NCBI RefSeq assembly: GCF_006351005.1
Contig: NZ_VENP01000007.1
Location: 1-64,000 of the forward strand
Direction: 5' to 3'
DNA length: 64,000 nucleotides
Source of the DNA: Miniimonas arenae
Lineage (GTDB): Bacteria > Actinomycetota > Actinomycetes > Actinomycetales > Beutenbergiaceae
Positions 46,837 to 58,432 of the stretch are shown piece by piece. Each line of letters begins with the position of its first letter. The stretch's first letter is position 1. The notes under the pieces were generated by a model. That model made no database searches and was not told where the DNA came from. It was given only the letters and a program-made list of their open reading frames with translations. The translations under genes were made by a program, and so were the position numbers.

Positions 46837-47816
46837 GCGACCCCCTGGCCGAGGGTGGTCTCGCGGCGCACGAGGCTCACGGGCGCGAGCACGTGTCGAC
46901 CCGCCTGGGGCGGCGTGGAGGACAGCCCGTCCAGCAGGAGGTCGAGCGCGTGCCGCGCGAGTGCGGCCGGACCCGGGTCGATCGTCGTGAGCGACGGCGT
47001 GGCGAACAGTCCCTCGTCGATCCCGTCGAACCCTGTGACCGCCACCGCGCGCGGCACCTCGATGCCCCGTTCGGCGAGGACGTGCAGGACGCCGGTGGCG
47101 ATCTCGTCGCTGGCGCAGACGACGGCGTCGACGTCGGGCGACGACGCCAGGAGGGACTCGGCCGCCGCCGCTCCGTCGGCGCGCGTGGTGACCCCGGAGA
47201 CCCGCGGCAGCGTGTCCGGGGAGTCGGGCGACAGCGCGGCCGCGATCACGGCCTCCCCGCTGGTGAACCTGTCCCAGCCGATGAGCGCGGGCCGCCGCCG
47301 CCCCATCACGACGAGGTGCCTGGCCAGCAACGACGCCGCCTCCACCAGGTCCACGCTGACCGCGTCGACCCCGTCGACCGGCTCGGCCTGGACGAGCACG
47401 ACGGGCCTCGTGCGCAGCAGCTCGGGATCGAGCCCGTCAGGTAGCCGTCCCATGACCAGCGCCCCGTCGAAGGAGCGCCCGACCGACGAGAGCACCGCCT
47501 CCACGCGTGCGGGATCGCGGTGGGTCGGCTCGACGGCGGCCTGCATGCCGCGTCGGTTCGACTCGACCACGAGGGCCTCGGCGAGCAGCGCGTGGTAGGG
47601 CCGTTGCAGGTGCGGCACCGCGACGGCGACGACGTTGGTGCGGCCGGTCCGCAGGGCGCGCGCACTGCCGTTGGGCACCCAGCCGAGCTCTGCGATCGCC
47701 GCGCGAACGCGTCGGATCACCTCGGGGCGGATGTGGGGCTCGAGGTTGACCACACGCGACACCGTCTTCAGGGAGACGCCCGCCAGCGCGGCGACGTCGC
47801 GCATCGTGGCGGCCAT
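46833..47816 (-). CDS. LacI-family transcriptional regulator
   Basis: A 327-residue regulator: HTH TMRDVAALAGVSLKTVSRVV and hinge ELGWVPNGSARALRTGRTNVVAVAVPHL. It is divergent from GH27, whose promoter region carries CGTTGTCAT. It is only moderately similar by eye to its overlapping partner, so the pair looks like two separate regulators rather than a fresh duplication. Confidence 0.94.
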   Translation of the reverse strand: MAATMRDVAALAGVSLKTVSRVVNLEPHIRPEVIRRVRAAIAELGWVPNGSARALRTGRTNVVAVAVPHLQRPYHALLAEALVVESNRRGMQAAVEPTHRDPARVEAVLSSVGRSFDGALVMGRLPDGLDPELLRTRPVVLVQAEPVDGVDAVSVDLVEAASLLARHLVVMGRRRPALIGWDRFTSGEAVIAAALSPDSPDTLPRVSGVTTRADGAAAAESLLASSPDVDAVVCASDEIATGVLHVLAERGIEVPRAVAVTGFDGIDEGLFATPSLTTIDPGPAALARHALDLLLDGLSSTPPQAGRHVLAPVSLVRRETTLGQGVA

Positions 47817-47865
47817 GGGCCACAGGGTAGACGCAGGGGAGCGCCGCGCGGTGCGGTAGGTTCAT

Positions 47866-47874
47866 CGTTGTCAT
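47866..47874 (+). promoter_or_regulatory. CGTTGTCAT half-operator between LacI and GH27
   Basis: ATCGTTGTCAT at 47864-47874 repeats the half-site found before GH127 (ATCGTTGTCAAT). It lies between the divergent LacI and GH27 starts, so one regulator could control both units. Confidence 0.5.
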
Positions 47875-47904
47875 TTCGGACTTCGCCCGTCGAGGGAGAC
47901 GCAC

Positions 47905-49221
47905 ATGGCGACGACGCCCACCCCCACGCCCCCGATGGGCTGGAACAGCTGGGACTCCTACGGCACCACCGTCACCGAGGCCGAGGTGCTCGCCAACGCC
48001 CGCTTCATGGCCGAGCACCTCCTGCCCCACGGCTGGGACACGGTGGTCGTGGACATCGACTGGTCCGACCCCACCGCGCGCTCCCACGGGTACAACGCCG
48101 ACGCGCCGCTCGCGATGGACGCCTGGGGTCGCCTTCAGCCCGACGTCGCTCGGTTCCCGAGCTCGGTCGACGGCGCCGGCTTCGGCCCGCTGGCCGACGC
48201 GGTGCACGCGCTCGGACTGCGCTTCGGCATCCACACGATGCGCGGCATCCCGCGCCGCGCGGTCGCGCAGGCCACGCCGATCCTCGGCACCGCTGGCACC
48301 GCAGCCGACGTCGCGGACGCCACCAACGTGTGCGAGTGGAACCCCGACATGCTCGGCCTGAACCACGACCACCCCGCCGCGCAGGCGTACTACGACTCCA
48401 CGCTCGCGCTCTACGCCTCCTGGGGCGTGGACTTCATCAAGTGCGACGACATGCTCTGGCCCTACCAGGCGCGCGACATCGAGGCCTACGCGCTCGCGAT
48501 CGAGCGCTCGGGCAGGACGATCGAGCTCAGCCTCTCCCCCGGGCGTGACCTCTCGCTCACCCGGCTGGACCACCTGCGCGAGCACGCCACGATGTGGCGG
48601 ATCTGCGACGACCTGTGGGACCGGTGGGAGGACGTCGAGGCCAACTTCGCCCGGTTCGCGCGCTGGGCGCCGCACGCCGGCTCCCACGGCTGGCCCGACG
48701 GCGACATGCTCCCCCTCGGCCGCATCGGCCTGCGGGCCGAGCGCGGCGAGCCGCGCGACAGCCTCCTCACGCCGGCCGAGCGCCGCACCCTCATGACGCT
48801 GTGGTGCGTAGCGCGCTCGCCCCTCATGGTGGGCGGAGACCTGCCCACGTCCTCCCCGGAGACGATCGCCCTGCTCACCAACCCCGGCGTGCTCGCCCTC
48901 CTGCGCACGACGGCGTCGCGCGAGGTCTTCCGCGAACCTCCCCTCGTGCTGTGGTCGGCACAGGGGCACGACGGCGCCGCGTACGTCGCGGCCTTCAACA
49001 CCGGCGAGGCGCCGCTCGCCGTCGCGCTCGACGCCGGCAACGTCGACCTGCCCGTGACCCTGGAAGGAGAGGTGCGCGAGCTCTGGAGCGACGCCGTCGT
49101 GCCCCGCACCGCGGTGACCGAGCAGAGCGACGCGGCGCGCGGGGTCGCCCCGGGCAGCGTGGCGCTGCAGGTCCACATCGCGCCGCACGACGTCGTGCTG
49201 CTGCGACACACCGCAGGGTGA
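47905..49221 (+). CDS. GH27 alpha-galactosidase or beta-L-arabinopyranosidase
   Basis: A 438-residue GH27 enzyme, complete: PPMGWNSWDSYG at the N-terminus, nucleophile D181 in DFIKCDDM and acid/base D235 in WRICDDLWDRW. C-terminal beta-sandwich included. There is no signal peptide. GH27 contains both alpha-galactosidases and beta-L-arabinopyranosidases; the context of arabinose enzymes makes the latter plausible (inference). ATG with GAGGGAG eight bases upstream. Confidence 0.92.
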   Translation: MATTPTPTPPMGWNSWDSYGTTVTEAEVLANARFMAEHLLPHGWDTVVVDIDWSDPTARSHGYNADAPLAMDAWGRLQPDVARFPSSVDGAGFGPLADAVHALGLRFGIHTMRGIPRRAVAQATPILGTAGTAADVADATNVCEWNPDMLGLNHDHPAAQAYYDSTLALYASWGVDFIKCDDMLWPYQARDIEAYALAIERSGRTIELSLSPGRDLSLTRLDHLREHATMWRICDDLWDRWEDVEANFARFARWAPHAGSHGWPDGDMLPLGRIGLRAERGEPRDSLLTPAERRTLMTLWCVARSPLMVGGDLPTSSPETIALLTNPGVLALLRTTASREVFREPPLVLWSAQGHDGAAYVAAFNTGEAPLAVALDAGNVDLPVTLEGEVRELWSDAVVPRTAVTEQSDAARGVAPGSVALQVHIAPHDVVLLRHTAG

Positions 49222-49320
49222 CGCGCCCTGTCCCGACGCTCGACGAGCCGCGCGAGGAGGTGAGAGACTCGGCGGCGCGCGTCGCTCGAGCGCCGCGCGC
49301 CTGACGTCCGAACGGAACGC

Positions 49321-50907
49321 ATGCTCGCGCTGCAGCTCCTCGCCCACCTCCTGCCGGCCCTGACGGCCGGACTGCTGTGGGTGCTCGCGCGGCGCGGCTC
49401 CGACGCGGGTGCCACCCTTGGACCGACGGGGGTCACGCCGTCGTCGTCGGGGCCTGGGGCCGCGGGCCGGGTCGCGCATCTCGCGCCGCTCGCGCTGGTG
49501 CCGGTCGCGGTCCTCGACGTGCTCGGGGCGAGCGAACCGGCCGCGTGGGGCGTGGGCCGGCTCGACGTCGTGAGCCGTCCGCTGCTGCTCGTCACGGTGA
49601 CGCTCTACGCCGGGGCGCTCGTGCTCTCCGCCCGGTCCGGGTCGGCCGCGGCGTCGCGGCTGACCAGCAGGCTGCTCGTGTGCTTCACCGGGAACGCCCT
49701 CGTCCTGTCCGCCGTCGACGTGGCGACGTTCGCCGTCGGCTGCGCGATCGTGACGTCGATGGTCTACGCGATGATCCTCGGACAGGAGTCACCGCTCGCG
49801 CGCAGGGCCGCGCGGACCTACCTCGCGTTCGGCCTCGTCGGCGACGCGTTCGTGCTCGCGGCGCTCGTGCTCGTGGTCGCCGCGGGCGGGTGGCGGGTGG
49901 CCGACGCCCCGGCGGCCGTCGCGGCGTCGCCCCTCGCGCCGCTCATCGTGGCGCTGCTGCTGCTGGGGTTCGGCGAGTGGGCGTGCACGTTCCCGCTGCA
50001 CGGCTGGCTGCCGCTCGTGGAGTCCGGCGTCTCGATCCCGGTCGGCGCGGTGCTGAGCGGCTGCGTCATCAAGATCGGCCTCGTCGGGTGGCTGCGGTTC
50101 CTGCCGCTCGGCGAGGCCGCGCTGCCGGTGTGGGGCGGTGGCCTCGTCGTGCTCGCGCTGCTGGGTGCCGGTGTCGCGCTGCTGCCCGGCGTGCGCAGCA
50201 ACGACCCGGACGCGTCCCTCGCGTTCAGCTCGGTCTCCCAGATGGGCTTCCTCGGCGTCATCGTGGGCGTCGCGCTGAGTGCGCCGGAGCTCGCGACGGC
50301 GTGCGTGCTGTCCGCCGTCGTGTACGCGGTGCACCACGGCATGGCGAAGGGCGGGCTCATCCTCACGGTCGCCGTGTGGGCGCGCTACGGCGGCGGACCC
50401 CAGCGGCGCTGGGTCGTGGCGGGTGGCGTGGTGCTCGCGCTCGCCGTCGCCGGGGCGCCGCTCGGCAGCGGCGCCGTGGCGAAGTACGCCGCCAAGAGCG
50501 CCGTGGCTGCGGCGCCGTTCCTGCTCGACGTCACCGCGCTGCTCCCCTTCGTCGCGACCGCCACCACGCTGATCCTCGCGCGTGCGGCGTTCACGCTGCG
50601 CAGCCACATCGCGCCGGCCAGGCAACGCGCCGACGGGTGGTTCGTGGCGTGGGCGGCGCTCGTGCTCGGCGGCACCGCGGCCACCTGGTACCTCGCCGGG
50701 CAGTGGGTCCCGATCGTCTCGGTCCCGAGGCTCGACGCCGTCACGGTGGCCGCTGCCTCCTGGCCCGTGCTGCTCGGGCTCGCGATCGCGGCGCTGGTCT
50801 GGTACGCGTCCCGGCGGGGCTGGCTGCCGAGCTGGGCGACCGACCGAGGCCTGCCCCGCGGGGCGCTCGAGGTGGTGCTCGACGAGGGCGGCCGCCCGCG
50901 GCACTGA
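49321..50907 (+). CDS. Lone NuoL/M/N- or MrpD-like proton-translocating membrane subunit
   Basis: A 528-residue protein with about 14 membrane helices and the proton-conducting transporter core: TFPLHGWLPLVES, LSGCVIKIGLVGWLRF with the half-channel Lys, FSSVSQMGFLGVI and YAVHHGMAKGGLI. Such subunits normally belong to complex I, Mrp antiporters or group 4 hydrogenases, yet no partner gene is nearby. ATG start 99 bp after GH27. It may be an orphan antiporter-like protein or part of a membrane complex encoded elsewhere. Confidence 0.82.
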   Translation: MLALQLLAHLLPALTAGLLWVLARRGSDAGATLGPTGVTPSSSGPGAAGRVAHLAPLALVPVAVLDVLGASEPAAWGVGRLDVVSRPLLLVTVTLYAGALVLSARSGSAAASRLTSRLLVCFTGNALVLSAVDVATFAVGCAIVTSMVYAMILGQESPLARRAARTYLAFGLVGDAFVLAALVLVVAAGGWRVADAPAAVAASPLAPLIVALLLLGFGEWACTFPLHGWLPLVESGVSIPVGAVLSGCVIKIGLVGWLRFLPLGEAALPVWGGGLVVLALLGAGVALLPGVRSNDPDASLAFSSVSQMGFLGVIVGVALSAPELATACVLSAVVYAVHHGMAKGGLILTVAVWARYGGGPQRRWVVAGGVVLALAVAGAPLGSGAVAKYAAKSAVAAAPFLLDVTALLPFVATATTLILARAAFTLRSHIAPARQRADGWFVAWAALVLGGTAATWYLAGQWVPIVSVPRLDAVTVAAASWPVLLGLAIAALVWYASRRGWLPSWATDRGLPRGALEVVLDEGGRPRH

Positions 50908-50943
50908 CCGTGCCGCGCCGACCCCCGCCCCGCCGTCGGCGCC

Positions 50944-52179
50944 TCAGAGCCCGACGGGCACCCGCGTGACGAGCCCGACGTCGGCCAGGAACCAGGTCAG
51001 CGCCGAGACCGCCATTCCGGTGGCCACGGAGTTGCCGCGCACGGTGGAGATGCGGAGCGTCATGTCGACGGCCGACTCCCCCGGCGCCTGCGCGACCAGG
51101 GTCGAGCGAGTCAGCGGCAGCAGGTGCTCGCCGAGCGCCCACGCCGTCCAGCCCGTCAGGGCGACGGCCTCGGGGTTGAGGATCGCCACCAGGTCGGCGA
51201 TCGCCGACCCGAGGTAGCGCGCGGTGCGCGCGATGGTCTCCAGAGCGGCCGGGTCGGGCTCCGGCGCGGCGAGCTCGCCCGCGAGCGCCTCGATGACGTC
51301 GCGCTGAGCGCCGACCCGCACGAGCGGGTTGTCGGGGTCGATCTCGCGCAGCGTCTCCAGGATGCCCGGCGCGCCGACGTAGGCCTCGACGCACCCGCGC
51401 CGCCCGCACCGGCAGGCGCGGCCGTCCAGCACGAGGAGGGAGTGACCCCACTCGCCGGCCGAGCTCGTCGCGCCGCGCAGGATCTCCCCGCCGATCACGA
51501 TCCCGGCGCCCACGCCGGTGCCGAGGTTGATCGTGATCATCGAGTCGCAGTCGCGCCCCTCCCCGAACCAGAGCTCGGCAGCCGCGACCGCCTTGAGCGG
51601 GTTGTCGACCACGACCGGCAGGGCGAGCCGCTCCCGGATCCGGTCCACGCCGGTCTCGTGCCACGTCAGCTCGGGCACCACGACGGACGTGCTCCCGCCC
51701 CGCACCACGAGACCGGGCAGCGAGACGCCGACGGCGAGCACCGCCTCCCGCTCGGCGCCCGCGCTCGCGAGCGCGGTGTCCACCGCGCGCTCGATGCCGT
51801 CCACGACGTACTCGACCGTGTGCTCGTGCTCGTCCCGGTGCACGACGGCGGACTCGACCTCGTCGAGGGAGGTGTTGAAGACCGTGGCACGCACGTACGT
51901 CTCCGCCACGTCGACGCCGACCACGAGACCTCGTGCGGCGTTGATGTGGAGCACGCGGGTCGGGCGCCCGATCCCGCCGGAGGTGGTCCGGCCCTCGGTG
52001 ACGATGCCCGCGGTGATCAGCTCGCCCACCACGGTCGCCACCGTCGCCGGGCTCAGCCCGGTCTCGCGCACGAGCTCGTTGCGGGACGCCTCCCCCGCCA
52101 CGAGCAGCGCCTTCATCACGTCGAGTCTCGACTCGCTCCTGATGTCGCGCGACGTCAGTCGCTGGACCGCCACGCTCAC
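50944..52179 (-). CDS. ROK-family transcriptional regulator (NagC/XylR type)
   Basis: A 411-residue regulator with an N-terminal winged helix (VMKALLVAGEASRNELVRETGLSPATVATVV) and a ROK sugar-kinase-like domain. The zinc motif CRCGRRGCVEAYVG is intact, as is the LGTGVGAGIVI segment. These repress sugar genes until bound by a sugar. Two GTG codons (52179 and 52173) are possible starts behind AGGTGGGGGTGA. Same strand and directly after GH35, so it probably controls the second transporter operon. Confidence 0.92.
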   Translation of the reverse strand: MSVAVQRLTSRDIRSESRLDVMKALLVAGEASRNELVRETGLSPATVATVVGELITAGIVTEGRTTSGGIGRPTRVLHINAARGLVVGVDVAETYVRATVFNTSLDEVESAVVHRDEHEHTVEYVVDGIERAVDTALASAGAEREAVLAVGVSLPGLVVRGGSTSVVVPELTWHETGVDRIRERLALPVVVDNPLKAVAAAELWFGEGRDCDSMITINLGTGVGAGIVIGGEILRGATSSAGEWGHSLLVLDGRACRCGRRGCVEAYVGAPGILETLREIDPDNPLVRVGAQRDVIEALAGELAAPEPDPAALETIARTARYLGSAIADLVAILNPEAVALTGWTAWALGEHLLPLTRSTLVAQAPGESAVDMTLRISTVRGNSVATGMAVSALTWFLADVGLVTRVPVGL

Positions 52180-52300
52180 CCCCACCTGGTTCCGGTCATG
52201 GTAACCACGAGCAGCTCTGCGCACCGCTGAGCCTCGGTGAGCACACGTCTCGCGCCGTCGGACAGGGCCGCCCGACACGTCGTCCGGCGGCGTGGCGCCG

Positions 52301-54930
<2,630 letters not shown>

Positions 54931-54934
<4 letters not shown>

Positions 54935-55581
54935 GCGACACCCTCCGGGGCGGTCGGGACGTACTTCGCGAAGATCGCGCTGAACAGGAACGCGTTGACG
55001 ACGGCGATCGCGGCGAACCCGAAGGCCAGCCACAGCAGTCCGTAGCCCACGAGGTGGGGGTAGAAGATCGTGATGACCACGGGCAGGCCCGTCGTCAGGA
55101 GCATCGCGAGCGACGCGAAGAGGTGGCGCAGCGACATCTTGCGGGCGTTGCCCAGCACCTCTCTGGTGGACCCCTCGAACTTCGCGAGGTACGGAAACAC
55201 GAAGAGCGCGCCGATCACAGCCTGGAACGTGACGAGGAACAGCACGATGTAGAGCGCGAACCGGATGATCGAGGCGATGGCCAGGCCGTCGGCGATGAGG
55301 AACCACGCGACCAGCACGACGGCGAGCCCCACCACGATCCCGAACAGCGCCGTCGCCTGCCGCAGGTTCTGTCGGAAGGACCGGCGGTAGCAGTCCAGGA
55401 CCGACTCGCACTCGCGGTCGACGATCTTCAGCGCGGTGTAGTTCAGCGCGGTCAGCGACGCGCCGATCGTCACGATCGGCAGCGAGGTGAGGACGAACAC
55501 CAGGTTCAGCACCATCACGTCCGCGACCTTGCTGAGGAACCGCAGGAGCGCGGAGTCCGCCTCGAAGATGCTCGTGCTCAC
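54931..55581 (-). CDS. DUF624 (YesL-like) membrane protein
   Basis: A 216-residue protein with about five helices and the DUF624 opening FLSKVADVMVLNLVFVLTSLPIVTIGASLTALNYTALK, a closer match to YesL than the first copy. GTG start with GAGGA. It lies between the solute-binding gene and GH35 and is coupled to GH35 by a 4-bp overlap. Confidence 0.88.
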
Positions 55582-55607
55582 GTCGTCCTCGTCTCGTCGT
55601 GGTGGGC

Positions 55608-55646
55608 GGGTGGAGCCGGACGTCCGATCGACGTCCGGCCCCACCC
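55608..55646 (-). terminator. Intra-operon hairpin after the second solute-binding gene
   Basis: GCCGGACGTC (55615-55624) pairs with 55630-55639, extended by GGGTGG/CCACCC with one mismatch. It lies between the binding-protein stop and the YesL start. Confidence 0.75.
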
Positions 55647-55690
55647 GGATCGTGCTGGGTGTCGTGCGGGATCGTGCAGGGGGAAACGGA

Positions 55691-57274
55691 CTACTTCAGG
55701 CCCTGCTCCGAGGCCCAGGCGTCCATGTCCGCCTGGAGGGACTCCCGCACCTCGTCGTAGCCGGCGGCCGCCAGCTCGGCCCGCATGTCCTCGATGGCCG
55801 CAGCCGGGTCGTCGAACTTCCCGTACATGAGCTGGGGCAGGTAGGTCGAGAGCACGCCGCCGATCGTGGCCAGCGAGGAGTCGATCGAGTCCTTGTTGAA
55901 GACGAGGGTCTCGTACGGGTAGTCCTCCGCGACGGCGTCGAGCGCCTCGTACGTCTCCCACTTGTTCGGGGCGTCGGTCACCTTGTCGTACTCGTACTCG
56001 TCCATCCGGCCGCCCCAGAAGTTCGAGCCGAGCGCGTCGGTGGAGGAGTCGTAGCCCTCGGGGTAGTCCAGCTTGCCGTCGTCGGTGAGGATGTAGTCGG
56101 TGCCCTCGATGCCGAAGTTCAGCAGGTCGTAGTCCGTCTGGTCGTTGCGGATCAGGTCGTAGACCTGCAGCGCCTTCTCGGGGTTCTTCGAGGCCGCGCT
56201 CACCGCCATCGCGCCGTGCGTCTTGAGGTCCTTGAAGATGTTCCCGTTCTCCTGACCGAAGTAGAACATCTTCGGGCCCGAGCCCTCCTGCTTGGTCGTC
56301 ATGTTGTTGACGATCTGGGTGAGGAAGGTCTGGGTGTGGTGCTGGTCCGCGCCGGACAGGCCCGCGTAGAACTCCTCACGGGTGTCGCCCGTGTAGTTGA
56401 TCGCGTCCTCCCGCCACACGCCCATGTCGTTCCACTCCTTGGCGAGCTCGGCGGCCTCGAGCAGCGCGTCACCCTCCATGAAGTTGGAGCTGATCGTGTA
56501 CGGGTCCGACTTCGTGGTCTCGAAGATCGAGTAGTTGCCGGTCGCGACACCCTGGAGCGTGATCGCGTCCGTGTGCCCCTGCAGGTAGCCGGTGAGCGCG
56601 GCCATGTTCGCGCCCGCCACGTCCCAGGGGTAGGCCTCGGGCTGGTTGTCCTTGACCCACTGGAAGTACTGGGTGAAGTCCTCGAACTTCGTGATCTCGC
56701 CGTTCGCGAAGCCGGCCTCCTTGGCCCAGTCGCCGCGGTAGAAGAACCCGTGGTTGGTGTACTGCGTGTAGTTGTCCTCCGGGATGAAGTAGATCTCGCC
56801 GTCGAGCTTGGTGAGGTCCCAGTCGCCGGAGGCCGAGACCTGCTCCCAGGTCTTCGGGGCGTTCTCCTTGAGCATGTCCTCCGACAGGGGCAGGAACGCG
56901 CCCTTCTCGGCGTTCTCCCAGGCGAACAGCCAGTCGGTCGCGGTGGTGACGAGGTCGACCGAACCGTCGTTGGCGAGCAGCTGCACGTTGTACTGGGTCT
57001 GCCAGTCGGCCCACTCCACGTAGTACAGCGAGAGCTCGGCGCCCGCCTGCTCGCGCAGGTTCGCGTTGAGCTCGTCCAGCATCGCCTCGAGCCGGCCGTT
57101 GGTCGGCTTGTCACCGAGCACGAGCATCGTGATCGGGGTGATGTCGCCCGACGCGCCGCCGTCGGCGTTGCCGCCGTCGCTGTCGCCGCCGCTGCCGCAG
57201 GCGGCGAGAGCCACGCTGGACAGCGCGAGGGTGGCGGCGACCGCCCCCGCCTTGGTGATCGTTCTGCGCTTCAT
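55691..57274 (-). CDS. Solute-binding lipoprotein of the second oligosaccharide transporter
   Basis: A 527-residue lipoprotein with lipobox LAAC (SVALAACGSGG). It is of the long YtcQ/LipO class, with a pattern of TWEQVSASGDWDLTKLDGEIYFIPED and aromatic residues in the C-terminal lobe. ATG start. Unlike the first operon, it comes after the permeases. The preceding leader contains 45-bp tandem repeats. Confidence 0.93.
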   Translation of the reverse strand: MKRRTITKAGAVAATLALSSVALAACGSGGDSDGGNADGGASGDITPITMLVLGDKPTNGRLEAMLDELNANLREQAGAELSLYYVEWADWQTQYNVQLLANDGSVDLVTTATDWLFAWENAEKGAFLPLSEDMLKENAPKTWEQVSASGDWDLTKLDGEIYFIPEDNYTQYTNHGFFYRGDWAKEAGFANGEITKFEDFTQYFQWVKDNQPEAYPWDVAGANMAALTGYLQGHTDAITLQGVATGNYSIFETTKSDPYTISSNFMEGDALLEAAELAKEWNDMGVWREDAINYTGDTREEFYAGLSGADQHHTQTFLTQIVNNMTTKQEGSGPKMFYFGQENGNIFKDLKTHGAMAVSAASKNPEKALQVYDLIRNDQTDYDLLNFGIEGTDYILTDDGKLDYPEGYDSSTDALGSNFWGGRMDEYEYDKVTDAPNKWETYEALDAVAEDYPYETLVFNKDSIDSSLATIGGVLSTYLPQLMYGKFDDPAAAIEDMRAELAAAGYDEVRESLQADMDAWASEQGLK

Positions 57275-57311
57275 CGGAGAATCCTCTGCTCCCTTGTAGG
57301 TGATTCCGGGT

Positions 57312-57392
57312 GGTGCTGGTCGTGGTGGTGGATCCGGTGGTGCTGGTTCTGGTTCTGGTGCTGGTCGTGGTGGTGGATCCGGTGGTGCTGGT
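57312..57392 (-). repeat. 45-bp tandem repeat in the solute-binding gene leader
   Basis: A 36-base block beginning GGTGCTGGTCGTGGTGG at 57312 is repeated exactly at 57357, a 45-bp period. Shorter GGTTCTGG repeats lie between. The sense strand of the downstream gene is C/A rich and low in G. It ends about 40 bases upstream of the start codon. Confidence 0.85.
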
Positions 57393-57484
57393 GGTGCTGT
57401 CTGGTGAGTCCTGCGGGTGCCGCGCGACGCTGCGGGTCGGGACGGCGCGAACCAGCCGCCCCGCAGAGCCGGCGGGTCCGGGGG

Positions 57485-58420
57485 TCAGCCCTTGACGGCG
57501 CCGACCGTGAGGCCGGTGACGAAGTACTTCTGGACGAACGGGTACATGAGGACCACGGGCCCGGTCGCGATCACGGCGGTCGCCATCTTGAGCGTGTTCG
57601 ACGGCAGCTGCGCCACGCTGACGTTCGCTCCGGCGACCGAGTTCTTCAGCGCGTTCGCCGTGTTGACCACGTTGTAGAGGTAGTACTGCAGCGGCTTGAA
57701 CTCGACGGCGCTGCCGAGGTAGAGCGAGGAGAGGTACCACTCGTTCCAGTAGCCCAGTGCGAGGAAGAGCCCGACGGTGGCCAGCGCCGGCTTGAGCATC
57801 GGAAGGACGAGCTGGAGGAAGATGCGCAAGTCGCCCGCGCCGTCGATCTTCCCGGACTCCACGACCTCCCACGGGATCGAGCGGCAGAAGTTCTTCATGA
57901 GGATGATCAGCCACGGCGTCATGAGCAGCTGCAGGAACACCGCCAGGTACGAGCCCTTGAGGCCCAGCACCTGCGTCACCCACAGGTAGGTGGGAGCGAG
58001 GCCCGCGGAGAACAGCGTCGTGAAGTAGATGAAGAACGAGAGATAGTTGCGGTAGGCGAAGTCGCGGCGCTGGAGCGCGAAGCCCGTCATCGCGATGACG
58101 AAGAGCCCGATGGCCGTCCCGAGCACGGTCATGACGATCGTCACGACGTAGGAGCCGGCGATCGCGCGTGGGAAGCGGAAGATGAACTCGTACGCCTCGG
58201 TGGAGAACTCCCGCGGGAAGAGCCCGAAGCCGTCTCGCATGATCGAGGCCTCGCTCGAGAAGGAGGCCGAGATGATGAGGATGAACGGCAGCGCGCAGAA
58301 GATCGTGAAGAGTGTCACGACGACGTAGGAGACCCCGCGCAGCGCGTAGTCGCTCGCGCCGAGCTTGACCTTGGTGGTGCCCGCCTTCGTCGCCGGCAGG
58401 GCTGCAGCTGTGGTGGTCAT
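57485..58420 (-). CDS. Oligosaccharide ABC transporter permease (LplC type)
   Basis: A 311-residue CUT1 permease with six helices, EAA loop WEVVESGKIDGAGDLRIFLQLVLP and C-terminus QKYFVTGLTVGAVKG. ATG start. Only 12 bp after its partner permease gene. Confidence 0.95.
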   Translation of the reverse strand: MTTTAAALPATKAGTTKVKLGASDYALRGVSYVVVTLFTIFCALPFILIISASFSSEASIMRDGFGLFPREFSTEAYEFIFRFPRAIAGSYVVTIVMTVLGTAIGLFVIAMTGFALQRRDFAYRNYLSFFIYFTTLFSAGLAPTYLWVTQVLGLKGSYLAVFLQLLMTPWLIILMKNFCRSIPWEVVESGKIDGAGDLRIFLQLVLPMLKPALATVGLFLALGYWNEWYLSSLYLGSAVEFKPLQYYLYNVVNTANALKNSVAGANVSVAQLPSNTLKMATAVIATGPVVLMYPFVQKYFVTGLTVGAVKG

Positions 58421-58432
58421 GGTGGCTCCCGG

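Noticed and set aside
49321-50907. A complete nuo or mrp operon
   Set aside because: Only one subunit is present; flanking genes are GH27 and a ROK regulator.
57111-57484. A Thr/Ser-rich protein encoded by the 45-bp repeats (15 codons per unit)
   Set aside because: The frame is a read-through of antisense-like sequence with no start or ribosome site and runs into the binding-protein gene out of frame; the composition follows from the C/A-rich leader.
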